DNA of 64,000 bases from Flavobacteriales bacterium (GCA_020635715.1 JACJZG010000014.1:1-64000), one strand, 5' to 3'. Shown: positions 1-7,772, counted from the first letter of the stretch. Numbers and translations are program-made. The notes: a model not told the origin generated them from the sequence alone.

Positions 1-268
1 TTGCGGTAGGCCGCGTTATGCATTCTTTCCACGATCGATCGTGCGGAAGTATGGGGAATGGAAAGACCTCTCCTACCCTTTTGATCCTGGCCGACCACTG
101 GCCGCGTTGAATACCGCATCTCCAACGCGATGAACGAGCAGCACCGGATCAACTGGCCGGCCGAACGGAACACGACCGATCGGCCAGCGACGTATTCAAC
201 AGCGGCCAGCCCACAACTCGCGCATACTACCGGCCACCCTAACCCGGAACTGATGACCTTAGCGAACG
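1..268. other. Upstream intergenic region with an inverted repeat
   Basis: No convincing gene is visible before the restriction gene. The stretch contains an inverted repeat: positions 98-114 are repeated as reverse complement at 192-209 (the GTTGAATAC / GTATTCAAC core flanked by GGCCAG-type arms, with one inserted base). The arms are about 77 bases apart, so this could be a stem-loop, a decayed mobile-element end or an operator for the downstream gene. Nothing in the sequence decides between these. Confidence 0.35.
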
Positions 269-2047
269 ATGCCGCACCCACTCATCGATAAGTACCACAA
301 CGACCTGGCCCGCGCGCTGCAGCACGGCAAGAGCAGCAACGAGCAGAGCGTGCGCAACTACTTCTGGCAGTTGCTGAACGAGTACGCACGGAAACAGAAC
401 TACGAAGTGGTGCCCGAGGTGAGCATCATGGGAACGCACGGTGTGAAGGTGCGGCCGGATGGCGCGCTGAAGAACAGCTGGGGGCTGGACCTGGGTTATT
501 GGGAGAGCAAGGACACCAAGGACGACCTGGAGGAGGAGGTGGATAAGAAGCAGAAGAAGGGCTACCCGCTCACCAACGCGCTCTTCGAGGACACCCAGAC
601 CGCTGTGCTCTTCCAATATGGCGAGGAAGTGATGCGGGTGGACATGAAGGACAGCAGCAAGGTGCACAAGCTGTTGCTGCAATGGCTCTCCTTCAAGAAC
701 GCCACGGTGGTGGAGTTCGAAAAAGCGCTCAACAACTTCAAGGCGGACATCCCCCAGCTGCTGGAACACCTGCAGAAGGAATTGATCGCGGCGGGCAGCG
801 CCAACCCCGACTTCATCCTGGCGCGCGACGGTTTCCTGGAGCTCTGCCGCGCGGAGATCAACCCGGAGGTGACGGTGGAGGACGTGCGCGAGATGCTGAT
901 CCAGCACCTGCTCACCGCCGAGCTCTTCCAGAAGATCTTCGATGAGCCCGACTTCCACCGGGAGAACAACATCGCCCGCGAGCTGGAGAAGCTGCTGGGC
1001 ACCGTGTTCAACACCGAGCGGCGCAAGAACCTGCTGGCGAGCATCGAGCACTATTACGAGGCCATCAATGCCACGGCCGCCGGCATCACGGACCACCACG
1101 AGAAGCAGAAGTTCCTCAAGGTGCTCTACGAGAACTTCTACAAGGCCTATAACCCCAAGGCCGCCGACCGCCTGGGCGTGGTGTACACCCCCAACGAGAT
1201 CGTGCGCTTCATGGTGCGCAGCACGGACCAGCTGCTGCACCAGCACTTCGGCAAGAGCCTGAGCGATGAAAATGTGGAGATCCTGGACCCCGCCACCGGT
1301 ACGGGCACCTTCATCTGCGACATCATCGACCATATACCGCCGCACAAGCTGGCGAAGAAGTACCTGGACGAGATCCACGCCAACGAGGTGGCCATCCTGC
1401 CCTATTACGTGGCCAACCTCAACATCGAGTTCACCTTCAAACAGAAGATGGGGCACTACAAGCAGTTCCCCAACCTCTGCTTCGTGGATACGCTGGACAA
1501 TATCAACGGGCTGGAGCGAACACTTGGTCCGCAAGTGATCGAGAAGTATAAGCGCACGGGTGACCTATTCGCCGTGAGCAGCGAGAACGCTGCGCGCATC
1601 AAGCGGCAAAACGAGCGGAAGATCAGCGTAGTGATCGGCAATCCGCCATACAACGCCAAGCAGGAGAATTACAACTATCAGAACAGTAACCGCGCGTACA
1701 CTTTCGTGGACAAGCGGATCAAGGATACCTACATCGAACACGGCACCGCGCAAAACCAGATCGTGGTGTACGACATGTACACGCGCTTCTACCGCTGGGC
1801 TATGGACCGCGTTGAACGCGATGGCATCATCGCCTTTATCACCAACCGGAGTTTTATCGATAGCCGCGCATTCGATGGGTTCCGGAAATGCGTGCAGGAC
1901 GAGTTCGCCTATGCCTACATCATCGACACGCATAGCGATGTCCGCGTCAACCCCAAGATCGCAGGCACCAGCCACAACGTCTTCGGCATACAGACCGGCG
2001 TGGCGGTGATGTTCTTAGAGCGCATCTCAAAAAAGTTGGCGGCTTAA
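269..2047 (+). pseudogene. Type ISP-like restriction-modification enzyme, 5' part (interrupted by IS)
   Basis: This is the N-terminal 583 codons of a one-polypeptide restriction-modification enzyme, followed by about 9 codons read from the inserted IS before a stop. Residues 60-81 contain a possible PD-(D/E)xK nuclease core (RPDG at 62-65, then WESK with E79 and K81). A helical linker follows, then an adenine N6-methyltransferase domain with SAM-binding motif DPATGTGTF (340-348) and catalytic motif NPPY (458-461). The insertion falls about 120 residues after NPPY, so the fragment keeps the catalytic motifs but loses target recognition and the type ISP C-terminal domain. Such enzymes methylate one strand and cut unmodified DNA. 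The truncated product is probably not a functional specific enzyme. GC is about 58-67%, like the host. Confidence 0.85.
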
Positions 2048-2911
2048 AAGCATGATGCAAGCGAGTTGCACGAAGCCCAGATAGTTCTTGGTATGGAACT
2101 CATAACGCACGACTGTACGTCTCCAGTTGAACAGCCAAGAGAAAAGCCGTTCGACCTTCCAGCGGCGACAGTAACGGCGCAGGGTTCGCCCGTCCTGCGT
2201 TGGGGCCTTGGTGCGGTTGCGCCGATGTGGGCTGATGAGCCGGATACCACGCTTGGCCAAGGTCCTGCGGAGTTTGTCACTGTCGTAGGCTCTGTCGGCG
2301 ATCACGCGCTTGGGCTTAACGGCACTGCTGCGGATCGTACGATCGGCCAAGATCACCTCATTAGGGCTTGCGCTGAAGGTCCGTACGGCGATAGGAAGAC
2401 CATGAGCGTCTGTGAGGGCCATGATCTTGGTGCCTTTACCTCGCTTAGTCGGTCCAATATCACGCCCCCTTTTTTGGCACTTGCGAAGGTGCCATCCAGA
2501 AAGCATTCGGTGATGTCGATCTTCCCTCGATCGCGCAGGTCCAACGCCAATCGATACAGCGCTTTGTCCCAAACACCGGCCTTGCACCAGTGCTGGAAAT
2601 ACCGATGGCACGTTTGATAAGGCGGATACCGCCCCGGAAGATCCTTCCACGGTGCCCCTGTCCGGCATACCCAAAGGATGCCATTGAGCACCGCACGCAT
2701 GTCCTGGCGAGGTCGCCCTCTTGTCTCCTCCTTCTGGACAATAACTCCAAGCAGATCCTTCACTGCGTTCCACTGTTCGTCGCGGCAATCCATGGTGGTT
2801 TCTTGCCAAGATCCGAGCGCCAAAGTCGGGGATCAAGCCCCCCTGCTTTACAGTTGTCAAACGCCCATGGTTCATGGCTTAATCCACATCAGGTATTTTT
2901 GAGATGCGCTC
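2018..2911. mobile_element. IS5-family insertion sequence, IS427-like group (894 bp)
   Basis: The terminal inverted repeats are GAGCGCATCTCAAAAA at 2018-2033 and its exact reverse complement at 2896-2911. The bases TA occur directly outside both ends (2016-2017 and 2912-2913), consistent with the 2-bp TA target duplication of the IS427 group. The element carries one transposase in two overlapping frames on the minus strand. Removing the IS and one TA joins GTG ATG TTC TTA to GTA CGG AAG and restores the reading frame of the host restriction gene. No second copy is visible in the window. Confidence 0.93.
2027..2793 (-). CDS. IS5-family transposase, OrfA-OrfB by -1 frameshift
   Basis: OrfA runs from 2793 (start MDCRDEQW) to a stop at 2353. 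OrfB uses the -1 frame and ends at 2027 inside the left inverted repeat. The two frames overlap at a run of six A followed by five G (complement of 2465-2475). A -1 slip there converts the OrfA reading SAKKGG into the OrfB reading RGRDIGPTKRGKGTK and gives a fused product of about 255 residues, the usual size for this group. The DDE residues are split over the frames: DGT in OrfA, DRAYDSD and the E of WKVERLFSW in OrfB. The sequence looks intact, so the element may still be mobile. Confidence 0.88.
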
Positions 2912-2913
2912 TA

Positions 2914-4284
2914 GTACGGAAGGAAAGGAAGGCGGGGCCTTGTCGGATCACCTATTCCGAACTCAGCGATGAGATGCGCAAAGAGGAGAAGTTAGAGTGG
3001 TTCAGAGCAGCTGAGGATTTCACGAAGCTTCAGTTCCGGGACATCCAGCCTGACACGAAGAGTACGTGGCTGGATCATGGCGACTCCAACTTTGATGATC
3101 TCCTACCGCTTGTTGATAAGGCTGTAAAGGCGGGGCATGGAGACACAGCAATCTTCAAGCTGTTCAGTCGTGGTGTAGAATCAACTCGTGACGATTGGGT
3201 TTACGACTTGGATCTGGGTGAACTCAAGAAAAAGGTCAATCACATGATTGAACGCTACGCCGAGAGCACGAAGTCCGGGCGAATGGAACAGGGCCTTAAG
3301 TGGAGTCCCTCGTTGGAACTCGACTATCGCGCAAAGCGCGAGATCAAGCATGAAGCGTCCAATTATCGCCGAAGTCTCTATCGACCGTTTAACAGACAAT
3401 GGCACTATTCATCACGGACCTGGAATCATCGCCTGACTGATAACCATTACCAACTGTTTGGTCAGAAGTTGGACCAGCCCAATCGAGCAATCTGCTTCAT
3501 CACGGGCATTGCAAAACCAATGAGCCCGCTTGCACATAATGGGCTGGTGGACATGAACTGTGTAAGTCCCGCCGCAGGGGGGACGTTCATGCTTGGCTTA
3601 AATGTGTATGATGAGACAGGCATTCGCTGCGACAACCTCACCGATTGGGGCCTGACTCAGTTCACCACGCACTATGGTGACACCACCATCAAGAAGGAGG
3701 ATGTGTTCCACTACGTGTACGCCGTGCTGCACGATCCGGCCTACCGCGAGAAGTACAAGCTGAACCTGAAGCGCGAGTTCCCGCGCATACCCTTCTACAA
3801 GGACTTCTGGCAGTGGAGCAAATGGGGCAAGGAGCTCATGGACCTGCACATCGGCTACGAGTCCGTGGAGCCCTACAAGCTGGAGCTGGTGACCAGCGAG
3901 ACGAAAGCCGAGCAGAAGAAACAGAAGAAGCTGATCGAGGATGAGGCGCACGAGCCGCAAGCCCTCTACGCCCGCCAGCCCAAAGTGAAAGTGAAATTGA
4001 AGGCGGACAAGGAAGCGGGCATCATCGAGCTGGACGAGCTCACGCTACTGAAGGGCATCCCCCGCGAAGCCTGGGACTACAAGCTGGGCAACCGCAGCGC
4101 CCTGGAGTGGGTGCTGGACCAGTACAAGGAGAAAACGCCCAAGGACCCCACCATCCGCGAGAAGTTCAACACCTACCGCTTCGCGGACCATAAGGAGAAG
4201 GTGATAGACCTGCTGAAGCGGGTGTGTACGGTGAGTGTGAGGACGGTGGAGGTGGTGAGGGGGATGGAGAAGACCGATCGTTAG
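2914..4284 (+). pseudogene. Type ISP-like restriction-modification enzyme, 3' part
   Basis: This continues the interrupted enzyme in frame from LVRKERKAGPCRITYSELSDE to the native stop. It is 456 codons long, giving 1039 residues for the uninterrupted protein. It covers the rest of the methyltransferase region, the target-recognition region and a C-terminal domain of the type ISP kind (segments such as NRQWHYSS, YIYAVLHDP-like YVYAVLHDPAYREKY, and IPFYKDFWQW). GC is about 45-53% over roughly 2940-3640 but about 62% after 3700, so the recognition segment differs in composition from the rest. No good start codon of its own is expected, because translation would need to reinitiate in or after the IS. 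Confidence 0.85.
4153..4261 (+). repeat. Imperfect direct repeat, copy A (restriction gene 3' end)
   Basis: This stretch encodes IREKFNTYRF...LLKRVCTVSVRTVEVVRG at the end of the restriction enzyme. A clearly homologous copy lies at 5162-5288 on the same strand, sharing blocks such as ATCAACACCTACCGCTT-like and GGTGTGTACGG. The two copies bracket the cyclase-like gene. Confidence 0.75.
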
Positions 4285-4287
4285 AGG

Positions 4288-5124
4288 ATGAGCGTCAAGG
4301 TCGACATACCACCGAAGGAGCTTCCCGAACGGAGCTTCGTGCGCTATGTCTTCATCGATGTCGTCGAGTTTACAAGGGATGATAGAAGTGATGAGGACAT
4401 GGCAAGGATCATCCTCACCCTAAACGAGATTGTTGAGCATGCCTTAGTTCGCCTGCACATACTCCATGAGGATCGAATTATCCTCCCTACTGGTGATGGG
4501 ATGTGTATTGCAATAACTGGCAAGAGCGCACATGACATTCACCTACGGCTCGCCTTGGAGATTCGTGGCAGCAATGATGGCTACAACGCCTTGCACACGC
4601 GAACAGGTGAAATATTCCAGCTAAGAATGGCAGTTCATCAGCACGATGACTTTGAGTTGCTAGACATCAACAAGAACCGGAACATCTTTGGACATGGGAT
4701 CAATACCGCTGCCAGACTCCTTTCCGCTTGTGATCCGAGTCAGATCGCTGTAAGTAGCGCGGTGCATCTTAATACATCCAGAGATCCCAAATACATGCAG
4801 CACTACGGTCCGGAGAAGACAAAAATGATTAAGGGTACGATATATCGATATTACAGCCTAGGGCCAGGTCTCAATGAGGATTCTAGCCTATTGGAAATTG
4901 TAGGGCGCTATAAGTCGCGAATAGGCCCCAAGCTCACGCTTGAGGACATCTACAAGTTGAACCCTGGTGATAATGTCTACCACGCGGTCTACGGGTTGGG
5001 TACTATCCAAACCATTGGTCCAAGGGTTGTTCCTAAAGGTCGGCATGTGACTATCGACTTCCCTGAACGCAGGCACTCAATCCGTTTGACCAATGAGAAG
5101 GGGAACTATCATCGCTGGGTGTAA
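4288..5124 (+). CDS. Class III nucleotidyl cyclase-like protein with C-terminal Tudor-like module
   Basis: This 278-residue protein starts 4 bases after the restriction gene stop. Residues 15-195 look like a class III adenylate/guanylate cyclase catalytic domain: FIDVVEFT with D24 and PTGDGM with D70 (the metal-binding Asp pair), then GHGINTAARL with N139 and R143 (transition-state residues). The usual substrate-selecting Lys or Glu before GD is not seen (ILPTGD), so the purine or pyrimidine substrate cannot be assigned. Residues 225-278 (PGDNVYHAVYGLGTI ... VTIDFPERRHSIRLT) resemble the Tudor-like module at the C-terminus of UvrD/PcrA helicases. GC is about 47%, well below the flanks. Standalone class III cyclases next to membrane proteins are the core of Pycsar antiphage systems; assignment here is inference. 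Confidence 0.75.
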   Translation: MSVKVDIPPKELPERSFVRYVFIDVVEFTRDDRSDEDMARIILTLNEIVEHALVRLHILHEDRIILPTGDGMCIAITGKSAHDIHLRLALEIRGSNDGYNALHTRTGEIFQLRMAVHQHDDFELLDINKNRNIFGHGINTAARLLSACDPSQIAVSSAVHLNTSRDPKYMQHYGPEKTKMIKGTIYRYYSLGPGLNEDSSLLEIVGRYKSRIGPKLTLEDIYKLNPGDNVYHAVYGLGTIQTIGPRVVPKGRHVTIDFPERRHSIRLTNEKGNYHRWV

Positions 5125-5149
5125 GACGAATCTGACCTTTCCTTGAGCC

Positions 5150-5317
5150 ATGGCCGCCAGGATCGGAGAGAAAATCAACACCTACCGCTTGCCTTCGGCA
5201 GGCTATTTCCCGGACTATAACGAGAAGTTGATATTCTTGTTGAAGCAGGTGTGTACGGCGAGGGTGCGGACACAGGATGTGGTGAGGGTAACGAAGGTGT
5301 TCTACGAGCTGACATAA
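5150..5317 (+). pseudogene. Remnant or duplicate of restriction enzyme C-terminus (55 aa)
   Basis: A short frame from ATG 5150 to TAA 5317 encodes 55 residues, IGEKINTYRLPSAGYF...LLKQVCTARVRTQDVVRV. It matches the last 40 residues of the restriction enzyme (IREKFNTYRF...LLKRVCTVSVRTVEVVRG) with a small internal insertion. It has no room for a functional domain and is best read as the 3' end of a second, related restriction gene, or as a recombination scar. It might still be translated, because an ATG and an open frame exist. Confidence 0.7.
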
Positions 5318-5329
5318 TGAATCCAGGAG

Positions 5330-5797
5330 ATGGAAACGGAAGAAGAAAAGAGAACACGGTACATCGCAAGCCTCGAGAAACATATTGACAATGCCAAAGA
5401 GGCCGCCAAGTATTCTTCCGACAGGTTCGACATTCTACTAATCTCTCTCTCAACGGGATCACTTCTATTTTCGATTGGTTTTGCGAAGGACATGGTGAAG
5501 GATATAAGCAAGGCAGACACGAGTTACCTAAAGACGGCGTGGCTCCTTTTCACAGTTTCCCTCGTTTCGAATCTCATCTCACAAGTCACGAGTTATTATT
5601 CTCACCAGATTGACATCAAGGTGAGCAAGAACAAGATCCGTGAAAAACGCGGCAAGGAAGCAAAGGATAATCCGAAAAGAACTGAATGGTGGTGTGAAGC
5701 GCTCAACCACTCAACCAATGCTCTAAATGCAATTGGTTTAGCTGCCTTTATTTGTGGCGTGGTTGCGTTAGTATGGTTCTCAAGCACGAACATATAA
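5330..5797 (+). CDS. Small three-TM membrane protein, possible effector
   Basis: This 155-residue protein has a charged, helical N-terminus (1-30), hydrophobic segments at about 34-52, 69-88 and 131-150, and a basic loop (92-120, KVSKNKIREKRGKEAK). No signal peptide, nuclease or cyclic-nucleotide-binding motif is visible. It lies 205 bases downstream of the cyclase on the same strand and 10 bases upstream of a small charged protein. GC is about 48%. The layout (long helix, paired TM segments, terminal TM) is general to small membrane proteins common in bacterial defence neighbourhoods. A membrane-perturbing effector role is only a context guess. Confidence 0.7.
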   Translation: METEEEKRTRYIASLEKHIDNAKEAAKYSSDRFDILLISLSTGSLLFSIGFAKDMVKDISKADTSYLKTAWLLFTVSLVSNLISQVTSYYSHQIDIKVSKNKIREKRGKEAKDNPKRTEWWCEALNHSTNALNAIGLAAFICGVVALVWFSSTNI

Positions 5798-5807
5798 CTC
5801 CCTGACG

Positions 5808-5996
5808 ATGAGCAACGGTAGCGATGACAAGGAAAGGCAAAGACAAGAAGAAGCGCGGAGAAGAGCAGCGGAGGATCGAATACGAGCGCAAGAAGAGCTT
5901 CGTCGTATCCAGGAAGAAAGGTTACGGCAGGAGAGATTGAATGAAAGAGCACAACGTGGTAGGCCGAAAGATGAGCGACCTACGGAGGATGATTAG
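5808..5996 (+). CDS. Small Arg/Glu-rich helical protein (62 aa)
   Basis: The start codon lies 10 bases after the stop of the membrane protein, so the two genes are probably co-transcribed. About two thirds of the residues are Arg, Glu, Gln, Asp or Lys in a helix-forming pattern (repeated RxxEExxR), predicting one long, highly charged helix or coiled coil followed by an acidic tail. No family is recognised. Low sequence complexity means chance openness is possible, but spacing and strand favour a real partner gene. Confidence 0.5.
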   Translation: MSNGSDDKERQRQEEARRRAAEDRIRAQEELRRIQEERLRQERLNERAQRGRPKDERPTEDD

Positions 5997-6168
5997 TACT
6001 CTCAACCGCCGCAGTATCTCCGTCTCGGGTCCCTGCGTTCCTTGAGTCACATAGTTTTGGCCTAGACCGCCGTAGGGTCTCCTCCCAAACCACCGCAATG
6101 CTCTTTCGCCGCATGTCGGTGACCTTGAGCCATGCGGCGCAGGTGAGATCGATCCATTCCAGCATGGC
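5997..6168. other. Intergenic region, no gene seen
   Basis: 172 bases without a supported gene. It contains decayed pieces of the palindromic element seen further right (GCAGTATCTCC ... GGTCCCTGC and CCGTAGGGTCTCC). Confidence 0.4.
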
Positions 6169-6681
6169 ATGAACACGACCACGGACCTGTTGGACACCCT
6201 GGACCTTCGCGATGAAGTGCGCACACGCATCCATGCGTCCATCACCAACTACCAGCGCCATGCGCGGGTCCTCCTCCGCATCGATACGGTCAATGAACGT
6301 CTTGTATGGTGCACCGTCCATCAGTACGAAACACCTGCGAACGGCATGGTCCTGAACGAAGTCGAACTGTTGGAGCGAGGTACAGCCGCATTCGAACCGT
6401 TGCTGGATGCTGGATATGAGCCGGTCATCTGCGTGTATGAACTAGAGAAGGGCACGCCCGAGAAGCCACGAACGAAGTACCGGATGGGCTTGGGCATGCA
6501 CGTTCTGGGACAACGTGTCATGGTGGTGCGCCAGAAGGCGCCGCGGATGCTTTTAACGCTCAATGGCCTGGAATGGGGCCTTCTGGCCATGGAGACCGAA
6601 GTACCCAAGGAGCGGGCGTTACGATACATCATCTCTGCCAAGGAGTACTGGAAGCGTGACCACTACCGGCGGCAGCTGTAG
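6169..6681 (+). CDS. Hypothetical protein, 170 aa
   Basis: No family is recognised. The protein is soluble, with no signal peptide or TM segment, mixed alpha/beta in composition. Features include a helical N-terminus (DLLDTLDLRDEVRTRI) and the segments VLLRIDTVNERLVWCTVHQYE and EPVICVYELEKG. The start at 6169 is the first ATG and follows a Met-rich stretch. It converges with the next gene, with only 16 bases between the stops. GC is host-like (about 57%). Confidence 0.6.
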   Translation: MNTTTDLLDTLDLRDEVRTRIHASITNYQRHARVLLRIDTVNERLVWCTVHQYETPANGMVLNEVELLERGTAAFEPLLDAGYEPVICVYELEKGTPEKPRTKYRMGLGMHVLGQRVMVVRQKAPRMLLTLNGLEWGLLAMETEVPKERALRYIISAKEYWKRDHYRRQL

Positions 6682-6697
6682 GTGAGCCCTCCCGTAC

Positions 6698-7000
6698 CTA
6701 CCCGACCACCCCCCTCTTCCGATCGGCTGCTTCGCGCCAGCGCCGGATCACCATATGCACGGCTGCGGTGGTGATCTTGAAACCGTGATAGAGCCTCAGG
6801 AACTCGGCGATCTCCTCCGGGCTTCCTTTGTCCATACGACTGACAATGATCCTCCGTCGGATGGTTGACTCGCTTGGAATACCCTCCAAGCTGCGCTCCT
6901 TCCGCAGCGTTCCATAATTCCGCCCTTGTTGCTTGGCCAGTTCGCGTACGGTCATGTCGTATGGTATTGTGTTACCCGCCAGGTATGATGATCGCTTCAT
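6698..7000 (-). CDS. Hypothetical small basic protein with HTH-like segments
   Basis: This 100-residue Arg/Lys-rich protein has short helices that resemble DNA-binding helix-turn-helix units (TVRELAKQQGRNYGTLRKERS, and a second stretch SPEEIAEFLRLYHGFKITTAAVHMVIRRW), suggesting a small DNA-binding protein. No family is named. It is convergent with the preceding gene and borders the repeat-rich region on its upstream side. Confidence 0.5.
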   Translation of the reverse strand: MKRSSYLAGNTIPYDMTVRELAKQQGRNYGTLRKERSLEGIPSESTIRRRIIVSRMDKGSPEEIAEFLRLYHGFKITTAAVHMVIRRWREAADRKRGVVG

Positions 7001-7266
7001 CAGCGTTCATGGGACGTGATCCCCGAACCAAGTTAGACCACGGCTGGGACTGCCCCCTACATCCGCAGCGGTCTTCCATAGGAGAATCTGCGACGGTTCT
7101 ACGATGCGTGCAAGATCCTCGGGAAGTCAAGCCTTTGCAGAGTCTGCCGAAGGAGACCCTGCACATGGAATGGCAGGTTGATCGGGTCCGCTGCATGAGC
7201 CCCTGTCGGTGAACGTTCCTCCCCTCGGAGCTGTTACTCCGGCGAAGGCCGGAGTCCCGCAAACCC
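7001..7266. other. Intergenic, REP-like palindromes, no gene
   Basis: No gene is supported. The region holds three hairpins: 7063-7092 (CCGCAGCGGTCTTCC / GGAGAATCTGCG), 7136-7163 (TGCAGAGTCTGCC / GGAGACCCTGCA), and 7233-7260 (ACTCCGGC / GCCGGAGT). The first two belong to the same family as copies near 7.7 and 8.4-8.5 kb. Confidence 0.6.
7233..7260. repeat. Palindromic unit GTTACTCCGGC / GCCGGAGTCCCGC (left copy)
   Basis: A 28-base near-palindrome immediately downstream of the GIY-YIG pseudogene (minus strand). Its reverse complement matches the unit at 7576-7604 with only two or three differences, so the nuclease gene lies between inverted copies. Confidence 0.75.
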
Positions 7267-7563
7267 TCACCCGATCCTCCCCTCAGCGGCCAGGTCCTTC
7301 CATTCCGGGTTCATCTCGCGGATCAGCCGCTCTTTCCATGCGCGCTTCCATTCCTTCAGCTGCTTCTCCCGCACGATCGCAGCGGTGATGCGCTGGTGCG
7401 CCTCGTACCATACCAGCTTCTCCACGTTGTACCGGGCGGTGAACGAACGGGGATCCAGATGCTACTTGTGCTCCTTCACGCGGCGCTCCATGTTGTTCGT
7501 CACGCCCACGTAGAGCACCGTATTGCGTGCATTGGCCATCATGTACACCCAATAGAACTTCAC
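7267..7563 (-). pseudogene. GIY-YIG nuclease-like gene, broken by in-frame TAG
   Basis: Read from GTG 7563 it encodes KFYWVYMMANARNTVLYVGVTNN, the GIY-YIG core in which the motif appears as YWVYM ... LYVGV, followed by MERRVKEHK. A TAG then interrupts before HLDPRSFTARYNVEKLVWYE and the C-terminus KEWKRAWKERLIREMNPEWKDL. The frame is otherwise continuous for 98 codons, the normal size of small standalone GIY-YIG proteins. One change, for example CAG to TAG, explains the break. An upstream in-frame extension (SLRRKPESR) is only a translation of the palindromic repeat and is excluded. Confidence 0.82.
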
Positions 7564-7575
7564 CCGGTCAAGGTA

Positions 7576-7604
7576 GCGGGACTCCGGCTTTCGCCGGAGT
7601 GACG
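7576..7604. repeat. Palindromic unit GCGGGACTCCGGC / GCCGGAGTGACG (right copy)
   Basis: A 29-base hairpin-forming repeat just upstream of the GIY-YIG pseudogene and in inverted orientation to the copy at 7233-7260. Confidence 0.75.
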
Positions 7605-7655
7605 TTGCCGCAGAAAGTGGTGGCCTTGCCACCGCTGGCGCGGATAGCTGACCCA

Positions 7656-7727
7656 CCGCAGCGTGTTCCGCCGGATGGCGGAGACCCTAAGCCCGCGCAG
7701 GGTCTCCCGTCTTCGGGGACCCTGCGC
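7656..7727. repeat. Two REP-like GCAGGGTCTCC hairpins
   Basis: Two adjacent hairpins: 7656-7691 (CCGCAGCGTGTTCCGCC / GGCGGAGACCCT) and 7695-7727 (GCGCAGGGTCTCCC / GGGGACCCTGCGC). They lie between the GIY-YIG pseudogene and the ankyrin-like gene; no gene is seen here. Confidence 0.7.
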
Positions 7728-7772
7728 ACGCACTGCCAACGGGATCATTACAGGAGGTGATCGCCGCAAAGC

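Noticed and set aside
239..1534. Long minus-strand open frame (431 aa) opposite the restriction gene
   Set aside because: Shadow of the real plus-strand frame; composition is skewed (H, V, L, R) as expected for antisense of GC-rich coding DNA.
5980..6321. 113-aa minus-strand frame with MLEWIDLTCAAWLKVTDMRRKSIAVV
   Set aside because: Looked protein-like in part, but overlaps the start of the 170-residue gene and ends in a repeat-like stretch; no family recognised.
7563..7656. N-terminal extension of the GIY-YIG frame (MGQLSAPAVARPPLSAATSLRR...)
   Set aside because: It includes the palindromic unit at 7576-7604 and is not part of the nuclease fold.
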